DNA of 64,000 nt from NCBI GenBank assembly GCA_040255405.1, contig JBDZUX010000003.1, forward strand, positions 1-64,000. Reading direction: 5' to 3'. Source of the DNA: 66-474 sp040255405 (lineage in GTDB: Bacteria > Pseudomonadota > Gammaproteobacteria > Xanthomonadales > Rhodanobacteraceae). Shown here in pieces: positions 9,446-17,076 of this stretch. Both the position numbers and the translations under genes were made by a program. Each line of letters starts with the position of its first letter. The stretch's first letter is position 1. The notes below the pieces were generated by a model. That model was not told the origin of the DNA and searched no databases. It was given only the letters and a program-made list of their open reading frames with translations.

Positions 9446-10384
9446 TCACACGTGATGAGCATGTCCGGACTCGCGGCAATCGGTCGGCGGATCGAGGCAC
9501 TCCGTCGTTTCGATCTGCACCGTGACGTGGCTGATTGAAAAGCGCTCGCGCAACACTTGCTGGATCACCTGCAACGCGTGCCGCGCATCGCCGCCGTCAC
9601 AAACGCGCGCGTGCAACGTCGCCATGCGCGAACCCGATGCGAGCTGCCAGACGTGCAGGTGATGCACCTCCACGATGGACGGATCGGCGCCCGCCAACGC
9701 GGTGCGGATTTCCTCGGGCGCCACGCCTTCGGGCACGCCTTCCAGCAGGATGTGCGAGGAACGCTTCAGCAACACGAAGGCACTGCGCAGGATCAGCAGC
9801 GAGACCAGCAGCGACAACGCCGGATCGGCCCACTCCCAGGCGAGGTATCGCACCAGCAGCGCCGCCAGCACCGTCGCGACGGAGCCCAGCAGATCGCTGA
9901 ACACGTGCAGGCGTGCGCCCGCGGCATTGAGGTCCTCGTGGTCGTGGCCGTGCAGGCTGCGCAAGACCACCGCGTTGACCAGCAAGCCGACCGCCGCGAC
10001 GACCAGCATCACGCCGGATTCGATCCGGATCGCGTCCAGCGCAAGCAGGCGCTTGATGGCCTCGTAGACGATGCCCGCGACCAGCAGCAATTGCACCAGC
10101 GCGTTGACGAATCCGGCCAACACTTCCAATCGCGCGTAGCCGAAACTTCGCCGCGCGTCGGCGGGCCGCAACGCGAATGCCGCCGCGGCCCAGGCCAGCG
10201 CCAGCGCCCCGGCGTCCACCAGCATGTGCGCCGCATCGGCCAGCAGCGCCAGCGAACCGGACCACCAGCCGCCGACCGCTTCGACGACCAGCATCGCGCA
10301 GGTCAGCGCGAACGCGAATGCCAGCATCCCGCGGCTGCCGCGGGGACGTGCGTGATCATGGCTGTGGACGTGATCGTGGGCCAT
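9446..10384 (-). CDS. Cation diffusion facilitator (zinc-type) efflux transporter
   Basis: Inner-membrane metal/proton antiporter, 312 aa, probably exporting Zn2+ (or Cd2+, Co2+). It has a His-rich N-terminus (HDHVHSHDH), six predicted membrane helices between residues ~18 and 205, and the transport-site motifs HMLVD in helix 2 and HVFSD in helix 5. A His-containing loop (HGHDHEDLN) joins helices 4 and 5, and the cytoplasmic C-terminal domain carries EVHHLHVWQ. The C-terminal end has Cys/His residues (HAHHV). It lies just downstream of a MerC-like gene and zur, supporting zinc as substrate. Confidence 0.92.
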   Translation of the reverse strand: MAHDHVHSHDHARPRGSRGMLAFAFALTCAMLVVEAVGGWWSGSLALLADAAHMLVDAGALALAWAAAAFALRPADARRSFGYARLEVLAGFVNALVQLLLVAGIVYEAIKRLLALDAIRIESGVMLVVAAVGLLVNAVVLRSLHGHDHEDLNAAGARLHVFSDLLGSVATVLAALLVRYLAWEWADPALSLLVSLLILRSAFVLLKRSSHILLEGVPEGVAPEEIRTALAGADPSIVEVHHLHVWQLASGSRMATLHARVCDGGDARHALQVIQQVLRERFSISHVTVQIETTECLDPPTDCRESGHAHHV

Positions 10385-10547
10385 GCGCGCAGCGTACGGC
10401 TCGCGCCGGGGTTACACAATTGCCGTGTCCGTGCGATCGACCATGATCGCGGCGTCACTGAATGCCTTCATCGCAGCCACCATTTTGAGCCCGCGACACC
10501 AGAACGGCCTTCCATGGCCCGACTTTTCACGACAACCGTCGAGCAAA

Positions 10548-11006
10548 TCAGGCCCGCGCCGGCGCATGCGCGCAGGTCGCGCCATGGTGGCGATGCGCCA
10601 GCGCCAGATTGACCACGTGCGCGCTGGCCACCAGCACCCCGCCGGTCACCACGCTGGCGGTGTGCACGATGATGTGCAAATCCAGGTTCACCATGATGCC
10701 GAGAAGCAGCAGCGCGATACCGGGCACCATCAGGAACAGCGCGTGCGGGCGGCGATGGCGCCGATAGGCGGTGAGAAGGCTGGCGCAGGCCAGCAAGGCC
10801 GCGCAAGCGACGAAGACGCGTTCGAACGCGTGGCCCGCCAGGAATCCCAGCCCGATCAGCGGCAGCACCGCCAGCACGAACGGCAACAACGCACAATGCA
10901 CCGCGCACAACATCGACGCGCCGGCCCCGACGCGATCGAGCAGCGTCGCGAAACGACGGGGCGGCGCGATCGTGGGGGAACCAGGCCGGGCGACGGGCAT
11001 GTCCAT
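10548..11006 (-). CDS. MerC-domain membrane protein
   Basis: Small inner-membrane protein, 152 aa from ATG 11006. It has four predicted helices and the MerC signature Cys-containing first helix (SMLCAVHCALLP), which in mercury systems carries metal ions across the membrane. The C-terminus is His/Cys-bearing (HRHHGATCAH). There is no merA, merT or merP nearby. Instead it lies between zur and a zinc CDF transporter, with a Zur-box-like palindrome 69 bp before its start. A role in zinc uptake or handling is therefore more likely than mercury resistance (inference). Confidence 0.82.
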   Translation of the reverse strand: MDMPVARPGSPTIAPPRRFATLLDRVGAGASMLCAVHCALLPFVLAVLPLIGLGFLAGHAFERVFVACAALLACASLLTAYRRHRRPHALFLMVPGIALLLLGIMVNLDLHIIVHTASVVTGGVLVASAHVVNLALAHRHHGATCAHAPARA

Positions 11007-11074
11007 TTGCACGGATCTTCTCGGCGGGACGGGCCCGCAGCAGGACGGACCGGCAACGATACCGGCCCACTTTC

Positions 11075-11092
11075 GATACATTATAACATATC
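11075..11092. promoter_or_regulatory. Zur-box-like palindrome
   Basis: An AT-rich island in GC-rich DNA. GATACATTATAACATATC is an imperfect 18-bp inverted repeat (14 of 18 positions symmetric) similar to Fur/Zur-family operators built around TGTTATA. It lies between zur and the MerC-like gene, upstream of the latter. Confidence 0.7.
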
Positions 11093-11140
11093 CAGAGCTG
11101 AACCCGACCTGCCAGCACGTTGCTCCGGCAGGATTGAAGG

Positions 11141-11620
11141 TCAGGCGGGATGACAACCCTTGCAGACACCATGCACTTCCAGCGTCTGCGCCTTGGCGCG
11201 AAAACCGAAATCGTGCGCCTGCCGCTCGATCAGGTGCGCGATCGCGCCCTCGTCGCAAACTTCGGTGGCGCTCTCGCACACGTCGCAGATCAGGAACGGC
11301 ACCTGGTGGGCCTCGGCCGGATGCTGGCAGAACACGAAGGCGTTGATCGATTCAAGCTTGTGGATGAAGCCGTTTTCCAGCAGGAAATCCAGCGCGCGGT
11401 AAACCGTGGGCGGCGCCGCGCCGGCGTGGCGGTCGCGCAGCGATTCCAGCAGGTCATAGGCCTTGACCGGCTTGCGCGCCTCGGCGACCAGTTCCAGCAC
11501 TTCCCGCCGCAGCGGCGTCAGGCGCAGGCTGCGTGCATCGCACTCGTGCTCCACCTCGCGCACGATGCCGGCGGCATCGCGGTGGTGATGGTGGTGCGCG
11601 GCTTTGGGTACGGTGACCAT
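11141..11620 (-). CDS. zur: Fur-family zinc uptake regulator Zur
   Basis: Fur-family repressor, 159 aa. The winged helix is at about residues 30-95 (RLTPLRREVLELV, PPTVYRALDFL). The C-terminal part carries two CxxC motifs (CDVC, CKGC) for the structural zinc, plus His/Cys sensing positions (FCQHPAEAHQ). The N-terminus has a His run (HHHHHR). The long dimer-domain spacing and the CDVCxxATE motif favour Zur over Fur. A Zur-type operator lies between it and the MerC-like gene, so it probably represses that gene when zinc is sufficient. Confidence 0.88.
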   Translation of the reverse strand: MVTVPKAAHHHHHRDAAGIVREVEHECDARSLRLTPLRREVLELVAEARKPVKAYDLLESLRDRHAGAAPPTVYRALDFLLENGFIHKLESINAFVFCQHPAEAHQVPFLICDVCESATEVCDEGAIAHLIERQAHDFGFRAKAQTLEVHGVCKGCHPA

Positions 11621-11712
11621 GGCTGCATTCTAGCGCTCGCGCGAAACGGCACGCGCTTGACGCTATTTCGGGTCGGATGAAGGCATTTGCAAGCGTGATT
11701 CGCCGCCCGCGA

Positions 11713-12018
11713 TCACGCGAGCTTGTCGTCCAGCGCCTGCCGCCGGTCGAGCCGCCGGCGCGCCGGCCCGTAATTTCCGGGCGGAAGCGCCCACAATGCC
11801 ACCCACGCGATCGGTCCCACAACCAGGCCAAGCGCGACGGCCAGCGCGACCCTTCCGCGCCACCACCCGATCACGGCACCGATCACCGCGCACGCGAGCG
11901 TGAACCAGACCAGCGGCCACCACGGTACGAGCGCCAGCATGTTGTGCAACAAACGCCAGAACGCGCCGGGTGTGCCCGGGTCGACGCCTTGCAAGAGTCT
12001 TTGCAGCAGTGCGTTCAT
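11713..12018 (-). CDS. Small membrane protein of unknown function
   Basis: 101 aa from ATG 12018 (MNALLQRLL). It has two strongly hydrophobic segments (about residues 25-55 and 58-82) followed by a basic tail rich in Arg (ARRRLDRRQALDDK). It is not recognised as a named family. High third-position GC supports coding. It stands alone between zur and gltX. An upstream in-frame ATG at 12045 would add nine residues. Confidence 0.6.
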   Translation of the reverse strand: MNALLQRLLQGVDPGTPGAFWRLLHNMLALVPWWPLVWFTLACAVIGAVIGWWRGRVALAVALGLVVGPIAWVALWALPPGNYGPARRRLDRRQALDDKLA

Positions 12019-12045
12019 GCGGGATGCGGAGTCCGGAAACAGCAT

Positions 12046-12214
12046 AAAAGGACTTCACCACCTTCGGAACGAAAGGCGGAGCGAAGCGAACGCGCGCACA
12101 GCGCGAGCGCCGAAGGCGCGGGGGTGTCGCCGCGCGAGCACAACGGCACGAGCGCAGATCGAAAGCCATCCCCCTCGATCCCCCTTCCCGCGGAAGGGGG
12201 AAGAAAAATCAAAC
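12046..12214. other. Intergenic region downstream of gltX with repeat-like sequence
   Basis: Non-coding. From about 12165 to 12205 it contains a CCCCCTTCCCGCGGAAGGGGG palindrome similar to the edge of repeat A, preceded by GC-rich AGCGAAGCGAACGCGCG sequence. It could act as the gltX terminator, since it lies directly after the stop. Confidence 0.45.
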
Positions 12215-13627
12215 TCATCCGTACGGATACATTGCCCGCGCGATCGCATCGTCGATGCGGCGCAACGCAACGTCCCGCCCTGCCAAGTACACGGTGTCCT
12301 CGATCGAGGGCGATACCGCGGTGCCGGTCATCGCGACGCGGAGCGGCTGCGCAATCTTGCCCATGCCGATGCCGCGTTCGGTTGCGACCTCGGCGACCAA
12401 CGCGTGGATGTCGGCCGGTTGCCACGTCGGCAGCGCCGCCAGCTTCGCATGCATCGCGCGCAGCACGTCGGCGGCACCCTCTGCCTGCAGGTGCTTTTTC
12501 ACCGCCTTGTCGTCCCACGCCTTGATCGGGGCATACCAGATGCGCGCCTGTTCGGCCATCGTCTTCAGGGTCTGCGCGCGTTCGCGCAACGCGACCACGA
12601 CCTCGGCAGGATCGGGCCCCTTCGACACATCCATTCCAAGCCGTTCCAGGTGCCACGCCAGTTCCTTGCCGAGTTCAACCGGGTCGCCTTCCTTCAAATA
12701 GTGCTGGTTGAGCCAGCCCAGCTTGGCGAAGTCGAAACGCGCCGCGGAGTGATTGACGTTGGCAATGTCGAACAGGTCGATCATTTCCTTGATCGAGAAG
12801 ATTTCCTGGTCGCCATGCGACCAGCCGAGGCGCACCAGGTAATTCAGCAGCGCGTGCGGCAGGTAGCCGTCATCGCGATACTGCATCACGCCGACCGCGC
12901 CATGGCGCTTGGAAAGCTTCTGCCCATCCGGACCCAGGATCATCGGCAAGTGCGCGAATGTCGGCACGGGCGCGCCCAGCGCCTCGTAAAGATTGATCTG
13001 GCGCGGCGTGTTGTTGACGTGGTCGTCGCCGCGGATCACCTGGGTGATCCGCATGTCCAGGTCGTCCACCACCACCGCGAAGTTGTAGGTGGGGAAACCA
13101 TCCGACCGCAGCATCACGAAATCATCGAGTTCGGCGTTGGCCCATTCGACTCGGCCCTTGATCTTGTCCTCGAAGACGACCGATCCGGACTGCGGATTCC
13201 TGAAACGCAACACGCGATTGGGATCGTCGCGATACGGCAGGTTGGCATCGCGCGCACGGCCGTCATAGCGCGGCTTCTCGCCGTGCTCCTTCATCGCGGC
13301 GCGCATCACATCGAGCTCTTCCTTCGACTCGTACGCCCAATACGCCTTGCCGGCATCGTGCAACTGCTGCGCGACTTCGCGATAACGCGCCATCCGTTGC
13401 GTCTGGTAGAACGGCCCCTCGTCGGGATCGAGGCCCAGCCAATGCATGCCGTCCAGGATCGCCTGCACCGCGGCGTCGGTGGAGCGCTCGCGGTCGGTGT
13501 CTTCGATGCGCAGGATGAACTGCCCACCGCGATGCCGCGCCTCCAGCCAGCAATAAAGCGCGGTGCGGGCGCCACCGATGTGCAGGAACCCGGTGGGGCT
13601 GGGGGCGAAGCGGGTGCGGAAGGTCAT
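12215..13627 (-). CDS. gltX: Glutamyl-tRNA synthetase
   Basis: Charges tRNA-Glu with glutamate; cytoplasmic class I synthetase, 470 aa, normal length. The HIGH-type motif is SPTGFLHIGGART near residues 10-20 and the KMSKS-type motif is KLSKRHGA near residue 240. The anticodon-binding domain fills the C-terminal third. ATG 13627 (MTFRTRFAPSPTG) is preferred over an upstream TTG two codons earlier. It is divergent from the Atm1-type exporter. Confidence 0.97.
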   Translation of the reverse strand: MTFRTRFAPSPTGFLHIGGARTALYCWLEARHRGGQFILRIEDTDRERSTDAAVQAILDGMHWLGLDPDEGPFYQTQRMARYREVAQQLHDAGKAYWAYESKEELDVMRAAMKEHGEKPRYDGRARDANLPYRDDPNRVLRFRNPQSGSVVFEDKIKGRVEWANAELDDFVMLRSDGFPTYNFAVVVDDLDMRITQVIRGDDHVNNTPRQINLYEALGAPVPTFAHLPMILGPDGQKLSKRHGAVGVMQYRDDGYLPHALLNYLVRLGWSHGDQEIFSIKEMIDLFDIANVNHSAARFDFAKLGWLNQHYLKEGDPVELGKELAWHLERLGMDVSKGPDPAEVVVALRERAQTLKTMAEQARIWYAPIKAWDDKAVKKHLQAEGAADVLRAMHAKLAALPTWQPADIHALVAEVATERGIGMGKIAQPLRVAMTGTAVSPSIEDTVYLAGRDVALRRIDDAIARAMYPYG

Positions 13628-13706
13628 CGGCAAACAGGCGTTGGAGGAACGCGAAGTTTAGCGGATCAGGCTGGAAGCCCGGCCGTTGCGCCCCCATGAT
13701 TCGCGC

Positions 13707-15635
13707 ATGGCCGATCCGCAACATCCCGAGCAGCAGCCGTCCGGTCCCGATGCGGCCAAGCCGAACCCGGCGGTGACGCCGCACGCGACCGCCGCACCGC
13801 GCAACGGACGCGCGGGCGCGACGACGGCGGAAACGGCCGATCCGCCGGCGGCGCAGCCGGAGCAATCCCGCCCGGGCGGCGGCACGCTGCGGGTGCTGGC
13901 GATGCTGTGGCCCTACATCCGCGGCTTCCCCTTGCGCATGACGATCGCGGCGGCGTTGCTGGTGATCGCGAAGATGGCGACGGTGTACGTGCCGATCGCA
14001 TTCAAGGACATCGTCAACCACCTCGACCCGCGCATCGCCGCGCTCACCGTGCCGATCGCGCTGATCGCGCTGTACGGCGTGCTGCGCCTGATCGGCGCGG
14101 TATTCGGGCAATTGCGCGACACCGTGTTCGAACGCGTCAGCCAGCGCGCGATGCGTGCGTCGGGGCTGGACGCATTCCGGCATCTGCACCAGCTCTCGCT
14201 GCGTTTTCACCTCGACCGTCATACTGGCGGCGTCGGACGCGACATCTCGCGCGGCACTCGCGGCGTATACAACCTGCTCGGCTGGGTGGTGTTCAACATC
14301 GTTCCGACTATTTTCGAAATCACCGTGGTGATCGGGTTCATGCTGCGCGCGCTGGACTGGCGCTATGCGATCGTCACGCTGGTCACGATGGCCATCTATA
14401 TCGTCGTGACCATCTGGATCACCGAGTGGCGCACCGCCGGCGTGCGGGCGATGAACGAAGTCGAGAGCCTGGCCAACGCACGCGCGATCGACAGCCTGCT
14501 CAACTACGAAACGGTGAAGTACTTCGGCAACGAGGAATTCGAGGCGCGCCGCTACGACGCCGACCTGCGTCGTTACGAAGACGCCGCGGTCAAGACCGAA
14601 AGTTCGCTGGCGGTCCTGAATGGCGCGCAGGCACTGGTGATCGCGATCGGCGTGACCTTGCTGATGGTGATGGCGGCTTCCGGCGTGGTCGCTCGCACGC
14701 TTTCGGTCGGCGACATCGTGATGGTCAACGGCTGGCTGCTGCAGTTGGCGATCCCGCTGAACATGCTCGGTTTCACCTGGCGCCAGATCAAGCAGGGCGT
14801 GATCGACATGGAACACATGTTCTCGCTGCTCGACGAACATGCCGAAGTGCAGGACGCGCCGGCTGCGAAAGCGCTGGTAGCGCGTGGCGGCGAGGTGCGG
14901 TTCGAGCACGTGTCGTTCCGCTACAACCCGGACCGCGCGATTCTCGACGACATCGATTTCACGATTCCGCCCGGCAAGACGCTGGCCGTGGTCGGCGAAA
15001 CCGGCGCGGGCAAGTCGACCCTGTCGCGGCTGCTGTTCCGCTTCTACGACGTCAGCGGCGGGCGCATCACGATCGACGGGCAAGACATTCGCACGGTAAC
15101 CCAGGAATCGCTGCGGGCCGCGATCGGCATCGTGCCGCAGGACACGGTGCTGTTCAACGACACCATCTATTACAACATCGCCTACGGTCGTACCGACGCC
15201 ACGCCCGACGAGGTGCACGCCGCGGCGCGTGCCGCGCACATCCACGATTTCGTGCTGTCGTTGCCGCAAGGCTACGAAAGCACGGTCGGCGAACGCGGCC
15301 TGAAACTCTCGGGCGGCGAAAAACAGCGGGTCGCGATCGCACGCGCGTTGCTGAAGAACCCTTGCATCCTGGTGTTCGACGAAGCCACCAGCGCGCTCGA
15401 CACACGCACCGAGAAGATCATCCAGACCGAACTGTCCGAGATCGCGCGCGGGCGCACCACCCTGATGGTCGCGCACCGGCTTTCCACCATCGTCGAGGCC
15501 GACCGCATCCTGGTGCTGGACCGCGGCCGCGTGGTCGAGTCCGGCACCCATGCCGAACTGCTCGCGCTCGGCGGCCGCTACGCGGCGCTGTGGGCGCTGC
15601 AGGCGCGCCGCCCCGTGGAGCCGCTTCCGGCTTGA
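13707..15635 (+). CDS. Atm1-type ABC exporter (fused permease-ATPase)
   Basis: Homodimeric inner-membrane exporter, 642 aa, of the Atm1/ABCB7/HMT1 group, which moves glutathione-linked sulfur or metal compounds. A Pro/Ala-rich N-terminal extension of ~55 residues is followed by six membrane helices (~65-350). The group signature NYETVKYFGNEEFE is present. In the ATPase, Walker A GETGAGKST lies near 430, LSGGE near 536, DEATSALD (Walker B) near 560 and the H-loop in MVAHRLST. ATG 13707 is chosen over an upstream TTG. Bacterial relatives give heavy-metal tolerance; the substrate here is unknown. Confidence 0.9.
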   Translation: MADPQHPEQQPSGPDAAKPNPAVTPHATAAPRNGRAGATTAETADPPAAQPEQSRPGGGTLRVLAMLWPYIRGFPLRMTIAAALLVIAKMATVYVPIAFKDIVNHLDPRIAALTVPIALIALYGVLRLIGAVFGQLRDTVFERVSQRAMRASGLDAFRHLHQLSLRFHLDRHTGGVGRDISRGTRGVYNLLGWVVFNIVPTIFEITVVIGFMLRALDWRYAIVTLVTMAIYIVVTIWITEWRTAGVRAMNEVESLANARAIDSLLNYETVKYFGNEEFEARRYDADLRRYEDAAVKTESSLAVLNGAQALVIAIGVTLLMVMAASGVVARTLSVGDIVMVNGWLLQLAIPLNMLGFTWRQIKQGVIDMEHMFSLLDEHAEVQDAPAAKALVARGGEVRFEHVSFRYNPDRAILDDIDFTIPPGKTLAVVGETGAGKSTLSRLLFRFYDVSGGRITIDGQDIRTVTQESLRAAIGIVPQDTVLFNDTIYYNIAYGRTDATPDEVHAAARAAHIHDFVLSLPQGYESTVGERGLKLSGGEKQRVAIARALLKNPCILVFDEATSALDTRTEKIIQTELSEIARGRTTLMVAHRLSTIVEADRILVLDRGRVVESGTHAELLALGGRYAALWALQARRPVEPLPA

Positions 15636-15779
15636 TGCATGCCGTCGTTCCCGATCGCCGCCCCACCAGGTCGGCTGGCGAGCGGAGCCTCCGCGGCCGG
15701 GCTCGCCAAATCGGGCCACCGGGGCCGTAACGAATGTTTACGTCACGGCGCGCGTTTTGACGCGGCCCGCTCCTTAAAC

Positions 15780-15795
15780 TGGCACGCGCATTGCA
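15780..15795 (+). promoter_or_regulatory. Sigma-54 (RpoN) promoter, -24/-12
   Basis: TGGCACGCGCATTGCA is a full match to the RpoN consensus TGGCACG-N4-TTGCW. It lies 66 bp before the ATG of the following unknown gene and in the same direction, giving a leader of about 55 nt. A strong ribosome site (GGAGGGAG) precedes that ATG. Confidence 0.85.
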
Positions 15796-15861
15796 GCGAT
15801 CGGCGCAGAGGCAGTTCGATTCCGCCGATCAGGTTCTGTTGGATTCGGAGGGAGCGCCGAC

Positions 15862-16644
15862 ATGCAAGGTGACCAGGAAATGACATTCGATTCGGAACAG
15901 GCGGTCTCCGGCTCACCGCGCACGACTGCGGCCGGTCTGGAGGCATGGCTTTCCGGCGTGCACGCCAAAGGCATGCAGGCCGGAGACATCCCGGTCGCGA
16001 TCATCGAGGGACCGGAACCGGCGCAGGTCGAGGCAGCGGAGATCGTCGAGGTGGGTCCGGTGAACGCGGCCGAAGCCTTGGCCCTTTCGCTCGCGCAGGG
16101 CACGTTCTCCAGCCCCCGCAAACTCGTCGGACCCGACGGCGCCGAGCTCGTGGTCGATCCCGCGAACGACGTCTACCATTTCGAAGCGACATCCTTGAAG
16201 CCGCTCGGCGTCCTGCTGGAACAACCCGCGAGTGCATGGACGCCGATCTACTCCGAGGCACTCAACGCCGCCCGCGCGGCCAACCCCGCGCAACCGCTGG
16301 GCCGCCTGCGCTGGTACGCGGGTCTCGTCGCGACGCCCGGCATCCTGGGCCGCAAGCTCAGCCGCAGCGAACGCTACAAGCTGACGCGCTGGCCCGAAAC
16401 CGAACGCGAATACCCGAAGCACTTCCGCCTCGCCAAGGAAATGGTGAAGGACTACGCCACCGTCGATGAAATCGTGGCCGCGTCCGGCATGGCCCATGAA
16501 GACGTGGTCGATTACATGAATGCCAGCTTCGCCGATGGCCGATTGGAAGCCGCGCCCAAGGCTGAAACGGGCGAAGCGGCCCCGCGCACGTCACGCCGCG
16601 AGCGCCTGATCGCGCGCCTAAACAAGCCGCTGTTCGCGCGCTGA
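15862..16644 (+). CDS. Conserved hypothetical protein under sigma-54 control
   Basis: Not recognised as a named family; 260 aa, acidic N-terminal half, no signal peptide or membrane helix. The C-terminal third (KLSRSERYKLTRWPE, MVKDYATVDEIVAASG, VVDYMNASFADGRLE) looks like a small helical or winged-helix module, ending in a basic tail. The gene is monocistronic: a perfect RpoN promoter precedes it and a strong terminator follows. In Xanthomonadales and Pseudomonas RpoN drives pilin and flagellar genes, so a link to surface motility is possible but unproven. Confidence 0.75.
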   Translation: MQGDQEMTFDSEQAVSGSPRTTAAGLEAWLSGVHAKGMQAGDIPVAIIEGPEPAQVEAAEIVEVGPVNAAEALALSLAQGTFSSPRKLVGPDGAELVVDPANDVYHFEATSLKPLGVLLEQPASAWTPIYSEALNAARAANPAQPLGRLRWYAGLVATPGILGRKLSRSERYKLTRWPETEREYPKHFRLAKEMVKDYATVDEIVAASGMAHEDVVDYMNASFADGRLEAAPKAETGEAAPRTSRRERLIARLNKPLFAR

Positions 16645-16667
16645 TCCCGCATTCGCGCAAGCGATCG

Positions 16668-16701
16668 AAAAGCCGCGCGGAGCAATCCGCGCGGCTTTTT
16701 T
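16668..16701. terminator. Bidirectional rho-independent terminator
   Basis: Perfect 14-bp stem AAAAGCCGCGCGGA / TCCGCGCGGCTTTT with loop GCAA and a T run on the plus strand. It ends the sigma-54-driven gene and, on the other strand, directly follows the stop of the DUF4399 pseudogene. Confidence 0.92.
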
Positions 16702-17062
16702 CATTTCACATGGAACGCGATTGTCTTCGAAACCACCGGCGGCTCGAACGTCACGTGATGGCCATCGCCCGGTTCCAGCTGCAACGTGCGCGTGCCGGGC
16801 GCGATGTGCAACACCGTTCCGGTCTGCCACCCCCGAAATGCTCGTGCCGTTCGTCGTTCGGGATCGGCTGGCCCGCAGGCGGCAGCGTCGCGACGTCGAT
16901 CAGCAGATGGTGTTGGCCGGTGTGTTCCCCTGGCCCCGCCGGCCGGGGCCGCGTCCATGCCCGACAATCCGAACCGCCCGGTGACACCGCGGCCGACGCC
17001 GGCGCCATCCACCGACTGATGATGTACGCCTTCGCGTGACGTGGGTCCTCGATGACGGGCAT
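16701..17062 (-). pseudogene. DUF4399-domain protein, frameshifted remnant
   Basis: The DUF4399 pattern can be followed only by changing frame: SVDGAGVGRGVTGRFGLSGM in one frame, then GEHTGQHHLLIDVATLPPAG and NDERHEHFGG in another, then back for TVLHIAPGTRTLQLEPGDG and a stop at 16701. At least two, probably three, frame changes occur within ~350 bp, each near G or C runs. The 5' end abuts the copA stop, and no good start remains. Either the gene is decayed or the assembly has local indel errors; neighbouring genes are intact. Confidence 0.75.
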
Positions 17063-17076
17063 CCAACCGCAACCCG

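Noticed and set aside
10548..11006. Mercury resistance operon
   Set aside because: Only a MerC-like gene is present; merA, merT, merP and a mercury-type MerR are missing and the neighbours are zinc genes.
13628..15719. Long minus-strand frame reaching from gltX across the ABC exporter
   Set aside because: Only the gltX part is real; the rest is antisense to the exporter and lacks protein features.
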